This document shows positions 10,428-23,187 of a stretch of DNA of 64,000 nt, piece after piece. The notes beneath the pieces were generated by a model, which was not told where the DNA came from, did no database searches, and saw only the letters and a program-made list of their open reading frames with translations. The translations under genes were made by a program, and so were the position numbers. This DNA is from Moniliophthora roreri (taxonomy: Eukaryota > Basidiomycota > Agaricomycetes > Agaricales > Marasmiaceae): NCBI GenBank assembly GCA_001466705.2, contig LATX02000144.1, forward strand, positions 806,001 through 870,000. The letters are read 5' to 3'. Positions within the stretch are counted from its first letter, which is position 1; every line of letters begins with the position of its first letter.

Positions 10428-11512
10428 TACTGGAGAAGAATAAGAGGGAGAGAAAGAAAAATACACTTGACCGTGCAGATGATCACAAAGGGGAATTATA
10501 AGAAAAAACGAATCCGCAAATGCATTACCCGGAACCATCAATCCCGAGTTCCCGTACTGTGTAAGCGCGTAATTTCGATCTTGTGGGAATAATCTAACCT
10601 GCCTGCATAGTAAGCAGATATAGGCACTGGCTGAAACGGAGACTCAAGTCTTACGCCACCGTCAGCCATTCCAATCCTTCCCACATTGCGTCAACCTCTC
10701 CTAGCTTACTGCCACGAGCACTTGTAGCACCAATGTCAGTTTTTATTACTGAGTGATGATTAATCTATCGGACATACGAATGGAGAATGCGCCGGTCGCT
10801 GACGCTGACGACCCCCCGCCGCCCTACCAACGACCTCTAACCTATGCCCTGCATCAGGAACCTGTGCGCATCCCGCCAACGTCGGCCCAGAACAGGCCTG
10901 GAATCGGATGATTGGGATGAGCTAGGATTGTAATACTCATCTCCGCGTGTATATTTTGGCCCGTGGGCCTATGTATTATCCTCCGAATGCCATGTTCTAG
11001 TCCCCTTTGTCAAGTCAAAAAAAAAAAATGTACATGGTTTGTTATTTCCTCCATGGTCCACGGCAAGCTCAGCGATAATCAGGGCGCCGCCACAGTAATG
11101 CACCGCCTGTGCACCACTCACTGCAATCCGTGGCCTTCCACGGTGTTCTGAACGGTCCAAGGTAACATTTCCATCAAATCACGATCATGTAAGTATAATA
11201 GTCAAAATGGTAATCGGTTGTGAAGGCTCTGTGACGGGAGGCACGGAAATCGAACAATAATGGAGAGAGCGAAGCGCTCTAGTATCCTGTTTTCACATTC
11301 CCTCTCTCATCTTCGAAAACGATGGTGGAAGCCAGAGGTAGAACGACTCTTTGCACCAACAGACCGGACGACGGGAAAAAGTTGCCTACTATTGCAAGCG
11401 CATCATTTCTATTGGCTGGCAGTTTTCAACGGCTAACCTGAGGGTCACGATCCCAACTCGTACTTGGTTTTCATCCTTGCACATTGGTCATATTCCACCA
11501 TCGTCGCCTGCG
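10428..11512. other. Intergenic between RIB1 and copy C
   Basis: Divergent upstream regions of RIB1 (minus) and copy C (plus), about 1.1 kb. It has an A12 run near 11018 and small open frames on both strands at 10963-11160 that look like chance. No gene supported. Confidence 0.55.
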
Positions 11513-13771
11513 ATGAGCTCCAATGGCTCACCAGCAGGTCTCACACCCAGGAAAGTCAAATTTGATCCTTATTATCGCGTGTTTCTCTCTTAACCTCCTT
11601 TCATTTTTCCAGTTCACCGACGACCCTGAATCATCAGCAAATCATCCTTCAGCTCCAGAACGAAAACATGATCATGAAGCACAATCTAGCAGAATGGCAT
11701 ACAACGGCGATGAAATGGCAGCAAGAAAATACCATTCTCTTCCGAGATAATCAAAAATTGTTTGCGGAGAAAAAGTCACTTGAAGCGGACAAGCGGGTCC
11801 TCGAGGCGTCCGGTCCACAAGCAGATTTGATCAGGCAGCTGGCACAGAGGGATACCGATATGCAGAAACTCGTCTCGGATAACACGACGCTTTCCCAGCA
11901 TAATCAAGCCCTGAAGAAGACTTGCGACAGCTTGCGCAAGGAGAAGGACAAGTTGTTAGAAGTCATCACTTGCTCGCATAACGAAGCGACCTTCAATCAG
12001 CTCTCCATCGACTATCAGAGGACTTTCGAGGCTAACCGAGTCTTGGCAAAACAGCTGCAGTACACCAAGGGAGAGCTCGAGTTTATCAAGAAGGCCTATG
12101 ATATTGTGTTAGGCCAGGTCCAGGAGTTGCAAAAGGCCGGATATATCACCATGCACTATGGTGGTCCTATAACAAGTGATAGTGAGTACCAACAAGTACC
12201 AACTTGACGCTGACGTTGACCGTTTCTTGATGCATTCTAGATGCTTCTAACGGGGTTGGTGTTCGCTTCGCAGCCTTCCTAAATTCCATACTAATTTCTT
12301 TCTTCGTAGGGACCATCATCGCAACCTCCTTCGAATATCGCTTCGCCGATCAATCCTGTACACTACTCGCCCCCTTCTTCCAACCCTCCCTCACAAATGC
12401 AGCCTGTCCCACAAGCTCTGCCGCAGAACGGCATGTCTTCTCATGGACCACAGATGGCCCACAGTCATCCCACACAGCTAGTCGTCGTTCCTAGACGTCC
12501 GCCACATCCTTGTCCGCCGCCTACTCAAGTCCAGGCGCCAACGCAGACTCAACCACAGCCTTTTGTTCAAGGCAGCTCTGTGGTTCCAACTTTAGTACAG
12601 AAGCACGCCCCTCAGCCTCCAAGCCACTCTGCTCCATTTCGGGTCATCATACCGACACCCGCATCTTCTAAACCGACACAGATTTACCATTACCAATCAC
12701 CCAACCCGATGAACTTGCACCAGCCACAGAGTTCACCGTCAACTGCGTTCATTCCAACGCAGAATCTAAACCCCAATCCTCCACAATCTCAATCCGCCGG
12801 TTCACCTCAAACGACGATTTCAACCTCTCATATGCATATCGAATCATCACATATTCCTTCGCCCTTGTCATCAAGCCATCATCCTAACATGAGTCAGCCC
12901 CATTCTTCGCCGCTGAGTATGCAGCTACCTTTTTTACCACCCCAGCATCAGGAGCAATCGACGACATTAGTCCCAAGTGCTACGGACTCCGAAGCTCGGC
13001 AGATACAGATGCAGGAAATACCAGCAAATCCCGCCACAGGCCTAACATTCAAACTTGAATCAGGGCCTGAGGTTAACGCACCGCCCACGCCACCAAGGTC
13101 GTTAAAGTCGATGAGCCCAGAGGAATCTATGCATGGTCGTTTGAAACGTAGTCCCTCGCCGGCGTCGAGAGGGAGCGAGGATGTTGGCGGGGACGATCGT
13201 CGAAAGAGGATCAAGCTGTATGAGTCCGGTGATTCTAGTTTGGAATTGCAAACGGTAATTCCAGGAGCGGAGGTGATGGTTGATTCGGGGACTCGGATGC
13301 AGGCTGTTGGCGTATCGAGTACGGGGCAAGGTAGCAGCATGGAAGCAACAGCTCCGGCGGCAATACTACCAACTGCCGTTGCAGAACAACCTGTGGCGCC
13401 AGTTGGCTCTTTATCGGCACCTATGGAAGCTGAAGAAGAGGAGGAGGAAGAGGTTATACAACTTGAACGAGGACCTGATGGATTGTTCAAGGAAGAAGAG
13501 GTTGTACCCCATTTGTTCGAGTCAGATGGGGACAATAATGAATTTTTGCATTGTCCGTTCTGCCTGTAAGCGCCCTTTTTGGGATACGCCTTGTTCAATC
13601 TCCTCATTGCTATTATACAGGGTCAAAGAAAGGGCTACTAATATGCCACCTCGAAACTTTGCCGACGCATCGATCACTGAGCTTCTTCGACATTATAAAG
13701 AAAACCATTCACATATACTCGCAAAAGTTTGTCAAGAAGGGCTCGACATGTTATACTCACCCTCGTCATGA
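11513..13771 (+). CDS. Copy C: long coiled-coil protein with Pro/Gln-rich middle and CPFC/H-x4-H finger
   Basis: Best-preserved member of the A/B/C family; function unknown. It starts MSSNGSPAGLTPRKVKFDP at 11513. The first intron, ending with cag before 11613, is unusually short in any in-frame model, so that junction is unsure. Exon 2 encodes a long coiled coil (QQIILQLQNENM to ITSD) with FNQLSIDYQRTFEANRVLAKQLQYTKGELEF shared with copy B. A small exon (NASNG) follows. The large exon from 12310 is Pro/Gln/Ser-rich low-complexity sequence, then KSMSPEE, LKRSPSP and KRIKLYESG, an acidic run, and DGLFKEEEVVPHLFESDG leading to CPFC. An intron splits the next Leu codon, then NMPPRNFA, HYKENH and HILAKVCQEGLD, with stop at 13769-13771. 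The layout suggests a nuclear or granule scaffold, but that is inference. Confidence 0.8.
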
Positions 13772-14093
13772 TCGCTATCGCGTTTTCGGCCTGCTTCCAT
13801 CGTCGATATGTTATGCACACGCCTTTTTAGCCGTCGAATATGTACCTATACCCCACTGTTCATACTGTTTCATGTTATCATGTTCCCTGTTATTATTCCT
13901 GTTGTTCCATTTTCTCGTCCCGGCACGGAGAGCTATACTTTACATTTGCGTTGATTCGTATAGCATATATTGTATCACTGCCAATGCTTTTGTTCGACAT
14001 TCTTATCGCTAAAGTACGCTTGTTTGCAAACCGGATAGTTTGACGTCTCCATTTGACAGTGATCGAAGCTGCCTTTCCTTCATCCACATCACT
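13772..14093. other. Intergenic between copy C and the DUF6534 gene
   Basis: 3' end of copy C and promoter of the next gene on the same strand. Pyrimidine-rich; no gene seen. Confidence 0.5.
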
Positions 14094-15741
14094 ATGGACT
14101 CCACCAACAATACCGCTCCAGCTATACCCCAAAACCTTCATGAACATGCTTCTAGCGCATTGCTATTAGATGGAATCTTTCAATCTTTCGCGTTAGGGCT
14201 AGTCGCCGGGCAAGCATTCAAGTATTACGCGGATTATCGAGACGACTCGAAGCAGAAGCGAATATTCGCCGCGAGCGTCGTGCTGCTTTCCATGTGCGTT
14301 TCTTTTACCCGTCCTAAAAGGCGTTTTCTTACATCTCGCTCAGTCTACAAACTATCATCGAAGTCTATAAACTCTGGCTGGTTACGGTTCATCACAAGCC
14401 ATGGGTGAGTTGTCGGATTGCTGGCGTATTGACGCGTATACTGACGCGTCTAGTAGTATGCAAGTGTTCTTTCTTGGACGGATTTGTTCTTCAATGGGTG
14501 TATTTGTTCTCTGTGTCACTCGTTCTTCATCAGGAGATGCTGGAAGGTGATGTCGCCTACCTCGAACATGTTCGTTTCAACCCGCTCAGTCCATATCACT
14601 TTCAGCTGACCGAGAGGTCTTGGGTCCTGTATTCCCTCTCATCAATCGCTACAATCACCGCTGCGGTCAATATCTTCCTTGTACGTCAATCAAGAGATCA
14701 TTTGCGTGCGCTCATCATTGTCCCCCTCGACTAGGTCATCAATATTGGATTGATCTTCACCAGGGATGACTCGTCAATGAGGGTAAGGTTGGTTTTCATG
14801 TCCTTTGAGCTATTGATCCCAATTCTTTTCCTCAGAGACAATTCCTATGCCCAGCGGTATGCCAAGTTTCTATCTTTCGCAGCAAGATCCTTAGTTACTT
14901 CTTAGATTCAAATTAGTTTCACTGCCTGGATCTCTCTTTCGTTGTGTAAGTGCATATCAACATTCGATATACACACCCAGCTCTTATAGTCGTTCGTAGT
15001 TTTAGATGTGACGGTTTCGTCTATTCGTGAGTCGGTATTCGACTTGTCTTCCACTGAATCGCTCCAAGACCCTCCTTCTAGTCGTCACCAAACTTTGGAG
15101 GTCGAGAACTGGCACTGCGGCAGCTGACAATGTTGTTCGTGGCGTCATCAGTATCACTTTCCAATCGGCAGTTCTTCCAGCCATCTCGATGATTATTGCA
15201 ATTAGTTTATACCGTTCTGTGAGCACATCTCTTCATCCCGCATAGATGTCCTGCAATTGAGTCGATATATCATCTTTGCAGTCAGAAGGAACCAATCTTA
15301 CCATCTTCTTCACACTCATGGCCGGGAAGTTTTACGCGTTTGGACTTCTCCGCACCTTGAACTCTAGACAGAAACTACGCCATCGTATGGAATCGCACGA
15401 CCTAGGACGCGTCAATCTCAACTCATGGCAGTGGAATACCGCCGAAATCCAAAGATCGTCCATGATACGTTCCGGAGAGGTGAGCAAGACTCGAGTTGAT
15501 TCATAGAACGTAAGCATCTGAGATATTGTTCCTTATCCAGACACTTCATTCGGACTCCCCTATGGTGTGTGGAACGACCGTTCGAGGTTCAGTAAGCAGT
15601 AGTGGATGTAATAGTGCCGCTCCTCATGGGGATGTTCCGGTTGTTGCATCGGGAATCCCCCTCGAAATGCAGTTTAGCTCTCCACGGTTAGACGCCTTTG
15701 AACGAGGTGGCCCAAGGAACAGGATCTCTAGTAGACCTTGA
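14094..15741 (+). CDS. DUF6534-type integral membrane protein
   Basis: An agaricomycete multi-pass membrane protein of unknown function. It starts MDSTNNTAPAIP at 14094, and the first membrane segment follows (LLLDGIFQSFALGLVAGQAFKYY). Several short exons encode further hydrophobic stretches. The diagnostic C-terminal part is VVRGVISITFQSAVLPAIS, a membrane span, then TIFFTLMAGKFYAFGLLRTL followed by NSR. This matches the family pattern of two helices and a cytoplasmic Leu-Asn-(Ala/Ser)-Arg motif. The tail is hydrophilic (SSPRLDAFERGGPRNRISS) with stop at 15739-15741. I count about seven probable membrane spans. The exon borders between 14300 and 14950 are approximate because the exons are small. 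No function is known for the family; large copy number in mushrooms is usual. Confidence 0.75.
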
Positions 15742-15968
15742 CTAGCTTGTATTTCTTTTGGATGTTACGCTGCCTTGAATGTCCGATTTTTCCGAGCGGG
15801 CCGAGGAAACAAACTTTTATGAAACCTTTGATGACGTTTAAGTATACTTGCGCTTTTTCGATTAAAAGTCTTATCGTAAAGAGGCTAATCGTAAACAACC
15901 CCTTTTGAAGCTTGTGCTAGCATGCAAAACGTTCCTCAGTCTCTTCCCCCTACGACAACTTCACGACC

Positions 15969-17556
15969 ATGTCAAGCTGGTCGTACCAACGCTTGCCCTC
16001 CAACCAGAGGTGTTCGAACCCTGTCTCCCAGTTCATTGGTACCGGCAAAAGGCGTCTTTTCATTATAGGAGTCGGCGTTTTCCTCTTCACACTGGTCCTC
16101 AGTGGCTTATCCCATCCTGCGAGGGAATTGTACGACCGAGGTTCAGAGAAGGAGGGCCCGACCAAGTTAGGTTTTGGACCTCCCACGTATGAACGGTTAA
16201 AGGAATGGGAAGGCCAATTACCGCAACACAATCTCGATTTGCCGTTTCTTGAGGGTAAAGAGGGTCGATATGTCAAGTTTTCGAACCAGATAAAAATGCT
16301 TGGATGGAACAATGTTCTCAATGAAGTGTGAGTTGCTATATTTTTGTGTTGTTGCAACCCTCGTCTGACGCGCTTCTTTAAGACTCATGAATGCTCATCT
16401 TGCATACGAATCGAAACGTGCCTACGTCTTCCAAGATTACGTCTGGAAACCAGACTACTATGCGTGGCCAGAGTCTGAGTTTCTGGAATGGCCCCCACGA
16501 ACCCCTCTGAACGCGATCATTTCTGGACCAACCGCTGGCGGGCTTTGGGAGGCTGGAGATCTTTCCCCCCGTAGCGTATCCGAAAAATGGTTCGATGTGG
16601 TTTGTCCAGAATCTCAACGTCGCGTAATTAATACCCGTGAAGTCAAACCAGCTGTGCAGTGGTCGTCCGGCAGTGAGATCTTTGAAGCCTGGAAAAAAGT
16701 CCTCACCGATGCTCCCGAACGGTGTATAGAAGTTGTTCCAGAGGACAGGGAAATTGATGCCTATCCCCAAGTCTTCGATCTCTACCTTTGGGGAAGCGAT
16801 CGCGTTCTTTCCCTCTGGGAATCGTTCTCTCAATCCCCGACTTCGCGGCTTTTGGGGAATTCGCCCGTAGTCGACAGTGCCGTTATCCGGAATCAATACT
16901 TCTTCCTGCCTCATGGTCCTCGTCCGCCTTACTCCGTTTCGCATAATCCATTCGATCGTCTGCTGGCCATGCATGTTCGGCGTGGTGACTTTAAGGAAGC
17001 CTGCGGGGGATTGGCGACGTGGAATTCGACATTCTACAGTTGGAATCTCCTACCGGAGTTACCGGACAAGTTCGTTCCTCCCCCAGGAGGTGAATGGGGC
17101 AAAAATATTCCAGAGAACGAGGCAAAGTACATGGAGCACTGTCTGCCGACCTTTGATGCCATCGTCCAAAAGGTCCGGGACTCACGAGCAGACTATGTTG
17201 CGGAAGGAAAGAGAAAAGGGGAAAAGTATGACAGGACACTTGATGTACTGTACCTCCTCACCAATGAGGAGAGTGACTGGCTGGACAAGCTGAAAGACAC
17301 TCTGCGTGCCGATGGCTGGCATACCATTAGGACAAGTCGTGATCTTGTTTTGGACCAGGAGCAGATGGATGTCAATATGGCTGTGGATATGGATATTGCG
17401 AGAAGGGCAGCTGTTTTCATTGGTAATGGGGTGAGTCTTTCCGACTTTCACATTAAAACATTTCTGACATGTTCACAGTGGTCCTCGTTCACGAGTAACA
17501 TTGTTCACAGAAGGCTAGTGGATGGAAAGGAACCGATTAGTATTCGCTTTTATTGA
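15969..17556 (+). CDS. O-fucosyltransferase-like type II membrane glycosyltransferase
   Basis: The start is MSSWSYQRLPSNQRC at 15969. A short cytosolic tail, a membrane anchor (FIIGVGVFLFTLVLSGL) and a lumenal catalytic region follow, a Golgi-type layout. Exon 1 ends in LGWNNVLNEV near 16327, and exon 2 starts near 16382 with LMNAHLAYESKRAYVFQDY. The motif LLAMHVRRGDF resembles the nucleotide-sugar binding His/Arg motif of GDP-fucose O-fucosyltransferases, and DMDIARRAAVFIGNG with WSSFTSNI resembles their C-terminal motif. The last intron, from 17431, is 48 nt with no in-frame stop. The stop is at 17554-17556. A decayed tandem copy follows. The fold assignment is good; donor and acceptor are inferred, and other nucleotide sugars are possible. 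Confidence 0.7.
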
Positions 17557-17744
17557 GCTAGACGATTCGTAACGTACAAAATAACCTATTTCATCGGTAA
17601 TGCACCCATAATTCTGGCTTGCACTTTATCATCACCTCTTCACAGTCACTGCGACAAGCAGCAAACACGGGCGGAGATATCAGATCATGGTATCCCCTTT
17701 GAAGCTTTGGAGTCTAGAATTGTTGTGTCATTCATTTCCAGGGA

Positions 17745-19139
17745 TTGCCCTGCCATGGCAAGGTGGTTGTATTCCAACAATATGGCACTGAAAGGAAAAT
17801 CCCCCCTACGTTTGCACAGTTCATAGGCACGGGCAGACGACGCCTCGTCTTCATCGGGATCGAAGTTGCCCTTTTGTTCACCCTTTCTCGTTGGTCACCG
17901 TCATGGACGAAGGGGAAATTTCCCATTCGGCCCTCCGACATACACTTGGCTCAGAGACTGGGAAGACTACCTACCTCAACATGATCTTGACTACCACTGC
18001 CAGAGGGCAGGGGCGGTTGCTACGCCAAACTCAGCAATCAAATACAGAAGCTGGGATGGAATAACGTTTTCAATGAGCTGTGAGTCCTGTATCAACTTAT
18101 TTACGCCATAATTCTCTTTATTAGTCTTTTGAACGCTCATTTGGCATACGAATCAAACCGAAGTTATGTATTTCAAGACTACCGCTGAAAGGAATCCTGA
18201 TACCCATGGTCGAAGCTGGAAATGCACTCATGGCCTCCACGAACACCTCTCAACGCAAGTGGTCCCTGGGAAGCTGGGGACCATGTACCACGCAGCATCT
18301 CCGAGAAATGGTTCGACGTCGTCTGCCCACCGTCTAAACGTCGCATTATCAACAGCCGGGATGTAAAACTTGCGATACAGTGGTCGCAAAGTGACCAGAT
18401 ATTCAAACATTGGCGAGAGCTGTTGGCGGATGCTCCAGAACGGTGTATTGAGATCACCCCAGAGGATCAATCTGTTGATAGTCCCGCAGATTTTCGACTT
18501 GTGGTTGATAGGAACAGACCATGTTCTTTCTCTCTGGGAATCTTTCTCTCGTTCCCCTACATCCCGACTGCTTGCTAGTTCACCTATTGTGAACAGCGCT
18601 GTGGAGAGGAATGCATATCTCTTCCTATCTCACCCCTCGACAACCCCATCCCCCAGCCCATATGATCGCACGCTTGCAATGCATGTCCGACGCGGCGATT
18701 ATGAGGACGCGTATCTAGACTTGGCCAAGTATAACTCGACGTTCTATTGCTGGAACCTTCTACCATCGTTGCCGGACCATTTCACACCTCCCACGAACGG
18801 AGAATCGGGTGAATATATCGCCAAGTACTCGGAATGTTTGTCTACCACTTTCGACGCAGTTGTTCAAAAGATTCGACGAACGATGAGAGTGATCGGTTGA
18901 ACAGGTTGAAGGCAGCTTTGAAGGCAGAAGGTTGGCATACTATCAGGGCCAGTCGTGATTTTGTCTTAGACCAGGAACAGACAGATGTCGGCATGGCAAT
19001 CGACATGGAATTGCAAGAAGAGCAGCTATCTTCATCGGCAACGGGGTGCGTTTTAATAGTATCTCATGGTCGAAACATACCAATTTCGTTGCAGTGGTTC
19101 TCGTTAACTAGCAATATCGTTTATAGTCGTTTCTATTGA
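17745..19139 (+). pseudogene. Decayed tandem copy of the O-fucosyltransferase-like gene
   Basis: It is alignable to 15969-17556 almost end to end, but the matching segments jump between frames. QFIGTGRRRLVFIG and the anchor are in one frame, GPPTYTWLRDWEDYLPQHDL in another, and NAHLAYESN with YVFQDY before stops in a third. WPPRTPLNA to PEDQSVD and then FDLWLIGTDHVLSLWESF switch frame again, and a last switch precedes RLKAALKAEGWHTIRASRDF. The key MHVRRGDY motif and the final SLTSNIVYSRFY before TGA at 19137-19139 are preserved. At least four frameshifts and several stops cannot be explained by introns. The C-terminal exon is shorter than in the intact copy. It arose by tandem duplication and has no plausible full product. 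Confidence 0.85.
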
Positions 19140-19214
19140 TTCAGCTTGAATCATGTGAACCAGGGCAACTCTTGTGCGCTAGATACTATACATTTTCTAT
19201 ATATACATTTCTAT

Positions 19215-20577
<1,363 letters not shown>

Positions 20578-20817
20578 ATCTAGAGATGTAGTGAGGGTCG
20601 TAAAGAGAGATGTTAGAACGTTAGTTTCAGAGTGCAGTAGATATATATAAAAATTCTTTCGGACTGAGGATCAATGCCGATACCTATTTCGGCCGAAGCC
20701 GCATAGATCAATTTTTTCAGTACTCCTTCGAGCACGCGTCCCATCTGACACTCCATCTGCAGAGCTGCTTCGATATCATTTCCATCATTCTCGAGTAATT
20801 CATCTCTGGTTCAGACC
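20578..20817. promoter_or_regulatory. Divergent promoter region, LEU2 / NOB1
   Basis: 240 bases between two start codons pointing away from each other, so both promoters must lie here. It includes a short TA-rich stretch (atatatataaaaattc, near 20641) that could serve as a TATA-like element. Inferred from layout only. Confidence 0.5.
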
Positions 20818-22401
20818 ATGACAGCCACCCAGCAGCCAAAATGCAAAATTCTGGTACTCGACGCAGGCCCTCTTCTGTCACTTTCGCCATTACGGGGACT
20901 CGCAGAAACATATGTCACTGTGCCCCAAGTTCTCTCCGAATTGAAGGACAAAAACGCAAAAGAGCACTTGGAGCGCCTAGGCCTCAACTATGGTATTAAA
21001 ATTGAAGTAAAGAACCCTGATCCTGCGAGTCTAGCTACAGGTACGTCTTGCTAACTCCTCTAGTCATGATCCATTCTGATCGTTGCTTTCGATAGTCATA
21101 CAATGGGCAAAAAAGACTGGAGACTACTCCGTCCTATCACATCCCGACATTTGTGTTCTTGCCTTGACCCATACGTTACATGAGCAAGCCAAGAAACAGG
21201 AATCCGAAAAGAGCCGTGATGCTCAACCACTGCCTGAGGCAAGTTTTTTCTAATGGAGTTTTTCGGCAAATATGGGGTGCTGACATTAGAATTAGTAGAC
21301 TTCTCCGAGCTCTGAGCCTGCTGAAGCGACAGCTGATGCTGCACCCGAGTCCTCTTCAACGTCCGAAGATACCGAAAACCTACTGGAGAAAGGCGAGGAT
21401 GTAGATGGCCCACCTTCATCAGAAGAGGATGACAGGGACGATCAGCAGGGTCTGGAGTCATCTGAAGATGAGGTGGAGCGGGAACCACTAAACGTAGAGC
21501 TGCAGCCCATCGCAGATGACAATCCATCCTCAAGAGCCCATGCTCCCACACCTCCCACAGCCGTCACTAACGCCCCGCTGTATGAAGACCCCTCAGACGA
21601 AGACGATGGTGAAGGTGAATGGATAACTCCGATGAATGTTGGTCTGCACAAATCCCGTGCATTAGACCTCCTTCCAAGCGACAGTGGAAAAAAGGGCAGA
21701 GGCAGGCAGAGGGACGAGTTTATCTCAGTAGGTTGCATGACCGCCGATTTTGCAATGCAAAATGTGCTATTGCAAATGAGCCTCAACTTGGTTGGAACGG
21801 AAGGAAAGAGGATACAAAGAGTTAAAACTTGGGTGTTGCGGTGCCATGCCTGCTTCAAGTGAGTATCGCTCCGATCGCCACGACTTTTACATATTGAAGA
21901 CGCTTCAGGTTGTGCAAGGACAACTCCAAAAAGTTCTGCCCCTCATGTGGAAACCCTTCGCTCATTCGTACTTCGATCACATTATCTGCACCAAACGCTG
22001 ACTCGGATGCACCTGTGATGCAGGTACACCTAAAGTCCAATTTTCAATACAAGATTCGTGGTACCAAGTACTCTATACCTGCACCGAAACCTGGTTCAGC
22101 CAAGACTGGTACAGGAGAAGGCCTGATTCTACGCGAAGATCAGGCCGAGTATATGAGAGCGAAAAAGCGGGCAGATGGTAAACGGGAGAGGGAAGAGACA
22201 AAGATGATGAAGGGTATTCTGTCGAAAGGAGTGGATGGTAGTTCTATCGCTGTGGGTTCTTGGATGGACCCAGACTGGGTGCCAGAGATCATAGCCGCGA
22301 GCCCTGGTGGTAAGGGACGTACAAGAGGTGGTGGAGACGATATGCCTACCATCGGTTATGGGCGAAAGAACCCTAACGAGAGGAGAAGGCACAAGAAGTG
22401 A
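20818..22401 (+). CDS. NOB1: NOB1, PIN-domain endonuclease of 20S pre-rRNA
   Basis: It cleaves 20S pre-rRNA at site D to make the 3' end of 18S rRNA. The start is ATG at 20818. The PIN domain opens with KILVLDAGPLLSLSPLRGLA, the Asp being catalytic, then VTVPQVLSELKDKNA and SHPDICVLALTHTLHEQ. An acidic linker (EEDDRDDQQGLESSEDEVE) and a Nob1-like segment (MTADFAMQNVLLQMSLNL) follow. The zinc ribbon is CHAC and CPSC in LRCHACFK-LCKDNSKKFCPSCGN. The basic C-terminus ends NPNERRRHKK, with TGA at 22399-22401. Introns are near 21040-21095, 21239-21298 (a GC-AG intron) and about 21859-21909. All catalytic and zinc residues seem present. Confidence 0.94.
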
Positions 22402-22476
22402 GGGTCGCGGTATTCGATTGTAAAGAGGAGATAGGATATATCATTACATGTTTCTACAATTTTGACTGCATCGCGT

Positions 22477-23187
22477 CTATTGGCCCAAGCTTCTGTTCAT
22501 GAAACGTCTCTTCTGGAAAGACATCCACCACTTGCTTGGTACGTCGCCATCGCCGTAAAGGATGTTGATCAGACGTTCTGACAACTCCTGCCTGACTTGC
22601 GTCAAGTATGAGCGTAGATACTCTGCAAAGTACAAAACAATCAGTGCTGTAATTGGCATCGATAGCATAGATTACGCACCAGCATCAGCACGACTAGCAG
22701 GCGCAGCATAGTGTGCGTTCAGCGCAAAATTGGCGTCTCCTGGTATAGGGAAGCTATCCACCGACAGCGTGTTCAATGACTTTCTAGCTTCAATCTTCCC
22801 AGGTGTCGTTCTAGCACTGCCGATCTTGGCTAGGCAGTCGGAAATGAAGAGAATGAGGACGATGAGGGTACGGTCTGCTGGACCTTTGATCTCGAAATTG
22901 CGAAACAGGGAGTTGGCACGAAATAGGTCAAGAGTTTCATCGATGATATCTGGTTGTTCTTGGTCGGCTTTTGATCGAAATAACATATATTAAGAGGTGC
23001 TGAGAATGTTGAAATACGAAGCTGCGCACCGATTGGAGAGGGACCTCTGATTTTGGTCTTTATCGGCAGAATTGACATGTTTCCGACCTGGCGAACATCT
23101 GGGACTTCGTTGAAAGATGAATGGTAGGCCTATTTCAGGTAAACCAGCCAGAAATACGTGTAGACCATCGGAAGGACTTACGGGCAT
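22477..23187 (-). CDS. ARPC3: Arp2/3 complex subunit 3 (p21)
   Basis: Part of the seven-subunit Arp2/3 complex that nucleates branched actin. The first exon is 6 nt (ATGCCC, 23182-23187). After the intron the protein reads AYHSSFNEVPDVRQVGNMSI, then LPIKTKIRGPSPIG. Further exons give DIIDETLDLFRANSLFRNFE, IKGPADRTLIVLILFISDCL, FPIPGDANFALNAHYAAPAS, and finally the last exon with the tail PSKWWMSFQKRRFMNRSLGQ. The Trp-Trp and the FMN(K/R)SL end are family hallmarks. The stop is at 22477-22479. It is convergent with NOB1 (75 bases apart) and divergent from YVC1. Confidence 0.93.
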
